The notes under the pieces: generated by a model
Seen by the model: only the letters and a program-made list of their open reading frames with translations
The model's database searches: none
Told to the model about the DNA's origin: nothing
Translations under genes and position numbers: made by a program
In this document: one piece after another, positions 49,381-54,205 of the stretch
Numbering within the stretch: position 1 is the first letter of the stretch
Layout: each line of letters opens with the position of its first letter
Assembly (NCBI GenBank): GCA_902492235.1
Contig: CABUKS010000016.1
Coordinates: 1 to 54,205 of the forward strand
DNA: 54,205 nucleotides
From: an uncultured Collinsella sp.
GTDB lineage: Bacteria > Actinomycetota > Coriobacteriia > Coriobacteriales > Coriobacteriaceae
Direction of reading: 5' to 3'

Positions 49381-50259
49381 ATGACGCAAAACAGCGCCCA
49401 TACGGGCAAACTCTATGTGGTCGGCACGCCCATCGGCAACTTGGGCGACCTGTCCCCGCGCGTTGGCGAGGCCTTTGCCGCTGCCGATGTCATCTGCTGC
49501 GAAGACACGCGTGTGACGTCAAAGCTGCTGATGCACCTGGGCATTTCCAAGCCGCTTGTCCGTTGCGACGAGAATGTGATCGCCAGCCGCGCCGCCGGCC
49601 TGGTCGACCGTCTGCTGGCGGGGGAGACCCTCGCCTTTGCCTCGGACGCCGGCATGCCGAGCGTGTCCGATCCCGGCCAGGCGCTGGTCGAGGCGGCACG
49701 TGAGGCCGATGTGCCCGTCGAAGTTATTCCCGGGCCCTCCGCTTGCGTCACGGCGCTCGTTTCGTCCGGCATTCCCTGTGAGCATTTTTTCTTTGAGGGC
49801 TTTTTGGGCCGAAAGCACGGCGACCGCGTGCGTCGTTTGCAGCGCCTTGCCGTGGTTCCCGGCGCACTCATTTTCTACGAGTCTCCACATCGCATCGTGG
49901 CGACGCTCGAGGCCGTGGCAGAGGTTTTTCCCCAGCGTGAGGTTGCCGTCTGCCGCGAGCTCACCAAGCTGCACGAGGAAGTCTTGCGCGGGCCCGCTGC
50001 CCAGCTTGCTGAGGAGCTGCGTGCTCGCGGCGAGGTAAAGGGCGAGATTGCGCTGGTCATCGCGCCGCCGAGCGAGGATGAGGAGGCCGGTATCGTGCCG
50101 GTTGGCGCCGCGGCGGCGGATCCCGACGAGGCCCTGCGCGAGGATATCCGCGCCGCGCTCGAGGAGGGGGAGCCGGCGTCTGCGGTGGCCAAGCGCCTGT
50201 CTCAGAAGTATTCGCGCCGCAAGCGCGATGTCTATGCCATGGTGCTCGATATGCAATAG
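49381..50259 (+). CDS. rsmI: 16S rRNA (cytidine-1402-2'-O)-methyltransferase
   Basis: A SAM-dependent enzyme that 2'-O-methylates C1402 of 16S rRNA at the ribosomal P site. The 292-aa protein shows the tetrapyrrole-methylase fold: LYVVGTPIGNLGDLSPR (about 10-26), ADVICCEDTRVTSKLL, LAFASDAGMPSVSDPG, EVIPGPSACVTALVSSGIP and FYESPHRIVATLEA. The C-terminal extension (residues 225-292) includes the small helical RsmI domain (AVAKRLSQKYSRRKRDVY). It starts 6 bp after the GH5-like stop. Confidence 0.95.
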   Translation: MTQNSAHTGKLYVVGTPIGNLGDLSPRVGEAFAAADVICCEDTRVTSKLLMHLGISKPLVRCDENVIASRAAGLVDRLLAGETLAFASDAGMPSVSDPGQALVEAAREADVPVEVIPGPSACVTALVSSGIPCEHFFFEGFLGRKHGDRVRRLQRLAVVPGALIFYESPHRIVATLEAVAEVFPQREVAVCRELTKLHEEVLRGPAAQLAEELRARGEVKGEIALVIAPPSEDEEAGIVPVGAAAADPDEALREDIRAALEEGEPASAVAKRLSQKYSRRKRDVYAMVLDMQ

Positions 50260-50328
50260 ATGGAGGATATCCAGCCCTTGCGCTAGAATTATCCTCTGTA
50301 TGCAACGTTTTTCTGGAGGACAAACCCC

Positions 50329-51930
50329 ATGGATCAAAGCAAGCCTTCGTTCTTTATCACGACGCCCATCTACTACGTCAACGCCGATCCGCACCTGGGC
50401 ACGGCTTATTCCACCATCATCGCCGACGTTCAGGCTCGCTATCGCCGCTCCGCCGGCTATAACGTCAAGTTCCTGACCGGCATGGACGAGCACGGCGAGA
50501 AGGTCGCCGAGGCCGCAGCCAAGCACAACATGACGCCTCAGGAGTGGACCGACAGCCAGGCTCCGCACTTCAAGGAGCTTTGGAACAAGCTCGAGATCTC
50601 CAACGATGACTTCATCCGCACCACCGAGCCGCGCCAGCACCATGCCGTGCAGTACCTGTGGGAGCGCATGAAGGAGTCCGGCTACCTGTATAAGGGCAGC
50701 TACGATGGCTGGTACTGTGTGCCCGACGAGACCTACTTCACCGATACGCAGGTCCAGAAGGGCGACGAGGAGTACGGCAGCGTCGGCCAGCACCTGTGCC
50801 CCGACTGCCACCGTCCGCTGGAGCGCGTGCAGGAGGAGTCCTACTTCTTTAAGCTTTCTGCCTTCCAGGACAAGCTGCTCAAGCTCTATGACGAGCATCC
50901 TGACTTTGTCGAGCCTGCGTTCCGTATGAACGAGGTACGCAGCTTTGTCGAGGGCGGCCTTAACGACCTTTCCGTGAGCCGCACGAGCTTTGACTGGGGC
51001 ATTCAGGTCCCGTTTGACGAGGGCCACGTGACGTACGTGTGGTTCGATGCGCTGCTCAACTACATGACGGCCGTCGGCTACGGTGTGGACACCGACGAGG
51101 CACGTGCCGAGCTGGCCTATCGCTGGCCCGCGCAGTTCCACATCGTGGGTAAGGACATCATCCGCTTCCACTGCGTCATTTGGCCTGCTATGCTCATGGC
51201 CATCGGCGAGGCCCTGCCCGAGCACGTCTTTGCCCATGGCTTCCTGACCGTGCGCAATGCCGAGACTGGCAAGGCCGAGAAGATGTCCAAGAGCCGCGGC
51301 AACGCCATCGCTCCGCAGGACGTTATCGACATGCTGGGTGTCGAGGGCTATCGCTACTACTTTATGACCGACGTCGTCCCCGGCACCGACGGTGCCATCA
51401 GCTTCGACCGCATGGAGCAGGTCTACAACGCCGACCTGGCCAACAGCTGGGGCAACCTTATCTCGCGTTCGCTCAACATGAGCGGCAAGTACTTTGACGG
51501 TTGCGCGCCCGCCAAGCCCGCATCGTTCGATGCGTTCGACAACCCGCTGGCAAAGATCGCCGATGGTCTGGTCGAGCGCTACATGGCCAAGATGGACGTG
51601 CTCGATTACGGTGGAGCCAAGGACGAGGTCATGGAGCTCATCCACGCCGCCAACCACTACATCGAGGACTCCGAGCCTTGGGCACTTGCCAAGGACGAGG
51701 CCAAGGCTGACGAGCTGGCGTTTGTGATCTACAACCTGCTCGAGGCCATCCGCATTGCCGCTCACCTGCTGATGCCGCTCATGCCCCAGACTTCTGCCGA
51801 GGCTCTGCGCCGCCTGTCCTGCGAGGACGAGGCCGCGAGCGACGATCTCAAGGGCATTTGCGCTTGGGGCCTGCTTGCTGGTGGTCAGCCCGTCGAGAAG
51901 GGCGATCCGCTGTTCCCGCGTCTGGCGTAG
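50329..51930 (+). CDS. metG: methionine--tRNA ligase
   Basis: A class I aminoacyl-tRNA synthetase of 533 aa. The HIGH-like motif is PHLGTAYS (about 19-26). The KMSKS motif is KAEKMSKSRGNAIAP (about 315-330). The connective domain holds CPDCHRPL and one further Cys (WYCVPDE), a reduced zinc knuckle. The anticodon-binding helical domain follows KMSKS. It has no C-terminal tRNA-binding OB domain, as in the shorter MetRS forms. GGAGG lies about 8 bp before the ATG. Confidence 0.96.
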   Translation: MDQSKPSFFITTPIYYVNADPHLGTAYSTIIADVQARYRRSAGYNVKFLTGMDEHGEKVAEAAAKHNMTPQEWTDSQAPHFKELWNKLEISNDDFIRTTEPRQHHAVQYLWERMKESGYLYKGSYDGWYCVPDETYFTDTQVQKGDEEYGSVGQHLCPDCHRPLERVQEESYFFKLSAFQDKLLKLYDEHPDFVEPAFRMNEVRSFVEGGLNDLSVSRTSFDWGIQVPFDEGHVTYVWFDALLNYMTAVGYGVDTDEARAELAYRWPAQFHIVGKDIIRFHCVIWPAMLMAIGEALPEHVFAHGFLTVRNAETGKAEKMSKSRGNAIAPQDVIDMLGVEGYRYYFMTDVVPGTDGAISFDRMEQVYNADLANSWGNLISRSLNMSGKYFDGCAPAKPASFDAFDNPLAKIADGLVERYMAKMDVLDYGGAKDEVMELIHAANHYIEDSEPWALAKDEAKADELAFVIYNLLEAIRIAAHLLMPLMPQTSAEALRRLSCEDEAASDDLKGICAWGLLAGGQPVEKGDPLFPRLA

Positions 51931-51970
51931 AGACCGCGCGAGCGCCATATCGGCAATTTGCTGTTTAGCT

Positions 51971-52006
51971 GTAAGGGCATGGCCACCACGGTCCATGCCC
52001 TTTTGT
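51971..52006 (+). terminator. metG terminator
   Basis: AAGGGCATGG (51973-51982) pairs perfectly with CCATGCCCTT (51993-52002), followed by a TTG-interrupted T-run. Confidence 0.75.
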
Positions 52007-52040
52007 TTCAAGACGCCGCCATCATGCTAAGGAGGCAACC

Positions 52041-52901
52041 ATGACAACTTCGCCTTTGGCAAACCCCACGGCCACCAGGGAGCTGCTAGAGGAGTTTGGC
52101 CTTGCGACCAAGCATCGCCTGGGCCAGAACTTTCTAATCGACAATCATGTGATCGAGCGTATCTGCGAGCTTGCCGAGCTCACGGGCGATGAGCGCGTGC
52201 TCGAGGTTGGCCCGGGCGTTGGTACGCTCACGCTTGCGCTGCTGCAGGAGGCGGCGTGCGTCACGTCGATCGAGGCCGACCCCGAGCTCGAGCCGGTGCT
52301 CGACGCCCATGCCGCCGACTATGCCAACTTCCGCTTTATCATGGGCGACGCGCTCAGGGTGGGCCCGGAGCAGATTGAGCAGGCTGCGGGCGGTGAGCCG
52401 ACGGTGTTTGTCGCGAACCTGCCCTATAACGTGGCGGCGACGATCATCCTGCAGTTCTTCCAGACGATGCCGGCGCTCAAGCGTGCCGTCGTCATGGTGC
52501 AAAAGGAGGTTGCCGATCGCATTGCCGCAGTGCCGGGCAACAAGACCTATGGCGGCTATACGGCAAAGCTCGGCCTGTATGCGCAGGTGACGGGTCGCTT
52601 TGAGGTGCCGCCGCGTTGCTTTATGCCGGCGCCGCACGTGGACTCGGCCGTCGTGCGTATCGACCGTGTTGACGGCGTGGTGCCCGAGGGGCTCGATCGC
52701 GAGTTCGTGGCTCGTGTGATCGACGCTGCGTTTGCCCAGCGCCGCAAAACCATTCGCAACTCCATGAGCGCCAACGGCTTTGCCAAGGACGTACTCGATG
52801 CCGCCTTTGAGGCTTGCGGTATCGCGCCCACTACGCGCGCCGAGACGCTTGATGTTGCCGACTTTGTCCGCCTGGCCCAGGAGCTAATCCATGATGCCTA
52901 A
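52041..52901 (+). CDS. rsmA: 16S rRNA (adenine-1518/1519-N6)-dimethyltransferase
   Basis: A SAM-dependent enzyme (KsgA) that dimethylates two adjacent adenines near the 3' end of 16S rRNA. The 286-aa protein has the N-terminal GLATKHRLGQNFLID. Motif I is VLEVGPGVGTLTLALL (about 54-69), the acidic loop SIEADPELEPVL follows, and the catalytic motif is NLPYNVAATIILQFF (about 129-143). The C-terminal domain (FMPAPHVDSAVVRID, AFAQRRKTIRNSM) is intact. AAGGAGG lies 6 bp before the ATG. It overlaps tatD by 11 bp. Confidence 0.96.
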   Translation: MTTSPLANPTATRELLEEFGLATKHRLGQNFLIDNHVIERICELAELTGDERVLEVGPGVGTLTLALLQEAACVTSIEADPELEPVLDAHAADYANFRFIMGDALRVGPEQIEQAAGGEPTVFVANLPYNVAATIILQFFQTMPALKRAVVMVQKEVADRIAAVPGNKTYGGYTAKLGLYAQVTGRFEVPPRCFMPAPHVDSAVVRIDRVDGVVPEGLDREFVARVIDAAFAQRRKTIRNSMSANGFAKDVLDAAFEACGIAPTTRAETLDVADFVRLAQELIHDA

Positions 52902-53808
52902 TGCCGCACGCGTGACGTTTACCAAGAAAAAGAAGACGGTCGCCTGCCCCGTGCCCTTGGCACCGCTTGCCGACACGCATGCGCATCTGCTTTCGTTTTG
53001 GGGCAAAGAAGTGCCCGAGACGCTCGTGCGCGCCAAAGCCGCGGGTGTCGACCTGTTGGTGACGATGTTCGACCCCATCGCTGACAAACGCAGCGTGACG
53101 GACTATAGCGACTGGCTCGTGCGCGAAATTCTGCCGATGCAGGATATCCCGCAGATCAAGTATCTTGCCGGCGTGCATCCGTATGGCGCGCCGGACTATA
53201 CCGACGACGTTCACGCACAGGTCGTTGCCGCACTCGATGACCCCTTATGCGCCGGTATTGGCGAAATCGGCCTGGACTATCACATGGACTATGACGACGA
53301 TATCGCGCCGGCACCCCATAACGTGCAGATTGACTGCATGGCGCGCCAGCTCGAGCTTGCCGTGTGCCGTAACGTGCCGGTGGAGCTACATCTGCGTCAC
53401 GAGGACACGGACCAGGAGCGCACCTCGCACGTGGACGCCTACAACGTGCTTCGTGAGGTGGGCGTGCCCCAGGCCGGTTGTGTGCTGCACTGCTTTGGCG
53501 AGGACCGCGCCACGATGGAGCGCTTTGTGGAGCTGGGCTGCTATATCGCCTATGGTGGTGCGGCCACCTTTAAGCGCAACGACGACGTGCGCGAGGCATT
53601 TGCGGCAACCCCACTCGATCGAATTTTGTTCGAGACGGATTGCCCGTATATGGCTCCGGAGCCCATCCGCGGTCTTGAATGCGAGCCCGCAATGATCTCC
53701 ATTACGGCAAACGCGCTGGTTAACGACCGTGTCGATCGCACTGGTGAGGATGCCGAAACAATCGCGCAAGCCGCTTGGGAAAATGCTCGCAAACTTTTTC
53801 AAAAATAG
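52891..53808 (+). CDS. TatD-family metal-dependent hydrolase
   Basis: A 305-aa metallohydrolase of the TatD DNase family. The first metal site is LADTHAHLLSFWG (HxH). Further ligands appear in YLAGVHPYGA, GIGEIGLDYHMD, PVELHLRHEDTD, VLHCFGED and FETDCPYMAPEPIRG. The start lies within the end of ksgA, and TatD-KsgA is a common bacterial pairing. ATG 52891 or 52894 are both possible. The biological substrate (DNA repair, D-aminoacyl or other) is not settled for this family. Confidence 0.9.
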   Translation: MMPNAARVTFTKKKKTVACPVPLAPLADTHAHLLSFWGKEVPETLVRAKAAGVDLLVTMFDPIADKRSVTDYSDWLVREILPMQDIPQIKYLAGVHPYGAPDYTDDVHAQVVAALDDPLCAGIGEIGLDYHMDYDDDIAPAPHNVQIDCMARQLELAVCRNVPVELHLRHEDTDQERTSHVDAYNVLREVGVPQAGCVLHCFGEDRATMERFVELGCYIAYGGAATFKRNDDVREAFAATPLDRILFETDCPYMAPEPIRGLECEPAMISITANALVNDRVDRTGEDAETIAQAAWENARKLFQK

Positions 53809-53811
53809 TTC

Positions 53812-53840
53812 TTGCGTTCGTGGTGGCGCTCCGTTATTCT
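53812..53840 (+). promoter_or_regulatory. tRNA-Leu promoter
   Basis: TTGCGT (53812-53817) and TATTCT (53835-53840) are 17 bp apart, 11 bp before the tRNA. Confidence 0.7.
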
Positions 53841-53851
53841 AATTCCTGCAC

Positions 53852-53938
53852 GCGGGCGTGGCGGAATTGGCAGACGCGTACGGTTCAGGTCCGTATGGGG
53901 GAAACCCCATGAAGGTTCAAGTCCTTTCGCCCGCACCA
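53852..53938 (+). tRNA. tRNA-Leu (CAG anticodon)
   Basis: It is a class II tRNA. The acceptor stem GCGGGCG/CGCCCGC is perfect. The anticodon stem TACGG/CCGTA encloses TTCAGGT (anticodon CAG). The long variable arm is TGGGG-GAAA-CCCCA. The T-arm is GAAGG-TTCAAGT-CCTTT. CCA is encoded (53936-53938). The 3' part from 53921 is repeated at 54110. Confidence 0.95.
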
Positions 53939-54152
53939 TTAAATGGAAGAGCTCCCAGCAATGGGAGCTTTTTTGTTATGGGCCCATCGCAGGGACTTGA
54001 ACCTGCGAAGGAGCGAGCGTAAAGAAAACGCGGAGCGTTTTTAGCGAGCTGGCGAGGACGCCGGCAGGCGGCCGAAGCCGGTGCGGATCCGCGAAGCGGA
54101 TACGCGGACGTCCTTTCGCCCGCACCATTAAATGAAAGAGCTCCCAGCAATG
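53921..54152 (+). mobile_element. 189-bp tRNA-Leu tail-duplicating element
   Basis: A 43-bp direct repeat with one mismatch (53921-53963 and 54110-54152) covers the tRNA 3' end and the left arm of the terminator. The DNA between contains an inverted T-loop copy (GGACTTGAACCT near 53992-54003). Hairpins AAAACGC/GCGTTTT (54025-54041), CGGC/GCCG (54069-54080) and ATCCGC/GCGGAT (54087-54101) follow, and it ends in CGCGGACG (54103-54110). No gene is encoded. It shares layout and sequence with the tRNA-Phe element. Confidence 0.6.
53950..53975 (+). terminator. tRNA-Leu terminator, copy 1
   Basis: AGCTCCCA (53950-53957) and TGGGAGCT (53962-53969) are closed by a GCAA tetraloop and followed by TTTTTTG. 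In the second copy only the left arm survives. Confidence 0.85.
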
Positions 54153-54156
54153 AACT

Positions 54157-54195
54157 GCCTCCCATTTCTTGGACACGAGAAATGGGAGGCTTTTT
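54157..54195 (+). terminator. terminator at the right window edge
   Basis: GCCTCCCATTTCT (54157-54169) pairs perfectly with AGAAATGGGAGGC (54178-54190), followed by five T residues. It follows the second, truncated tail of the tRNA-Leu element and differs from the copy-1 terminator. Confidence 0.82.
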
Positions 54196-54205
54196 ATGCG
54201 TGTCG

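Noticed and set aside
53812..54176. short open frames on both strands over tRNA-Leu and its insert
   Set aside because: They run through the tRNA, the terminator and hairpins; they are by-products of the structured RNA sequence.

Overview
This 54 kb window is GC-rich and gene-dense. It looks like the chromosome of a Collinsella-like member of the Coriobacteriia (Actinomycetota), probably a gut anaerobe. The placement is by inference from gene style: a T-box-controlled pheST, a tad pilus locus, an L-2-hydroxyacid dehydrogenase, an ECF nickel/cobalt transporter, and many short intergenic palindromes. No 16S rRNA gene or other decisive marker is present. Layout: recQ and a GntR regulator precede a fructosamine-6-phosphate-deglycase-like SIS gene (0.2-4.1 kb). 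Then come an L-lactate/2-hydroxyacid dehydrogenase, metA, a 5-formyl-THF cyclo-ligase and a large M16 peptidase (4.2-10.4 kb). A lower-GC accessory stretch (10.5-15.4 kb) holds an AlbA_2/ATPase-like regulator, an HNH endonuclease, a zinc-ribbon protein and two poorly known genes, ending at tRNA-Val.

The middle is largely housekeeping: an EamA transporter, a DUF4012 surface protein, glmM, an M32 carboxypeptidase, T-box-pheS-pheT, nikMN-nikQ-nikO behind a NikR-type operator, a phospholipase-C-like protein, pyruvate kinase, a P-type Ca2+ ATPase behind a structured leader, and rsgA. From 37.3 to 46.9 kb lies one tightly overlapping tad (Flp pilus) operon: SAF/CpaB, TadZ, TadA, TadB, TadC, a Flp pilin, several pilin-like TadE/TadG proteins and a DUF192 protein. 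A BrnTA-like toxin-antitoxin pair and tRNA-Phe follow. The right end carries a GH5-like protein lacking the usual acid/base residue, then rsmI, metG, ksgA, tatD and tRNA-Leu.

The most striking unexplained structure is at the two tRNA genes near the right end. After tRNA-Phe and after tRNA-Leu(CAG), the 3' tail of the tRNA plus its downstream terminator sequence is repeated 186 or 189 bp later. The DNA in between is hairpin-rich, carries an inverted copy of the host tRNA's own T-loop, shares a scaffold between the two loci, and ends in the same octamer, CGCGGACG, exactly where the second tail starts. This looks like a family of very small tRNA-targeting elements. Other notable signals are a predicted kissing-loop leader RNA before the Ca2+ ATPase, a 3 x 62 bp palindrome array, several intergenic operator-like repeat sets, and a NikR-like GTGTTAC-N14-GTAACAC operator.
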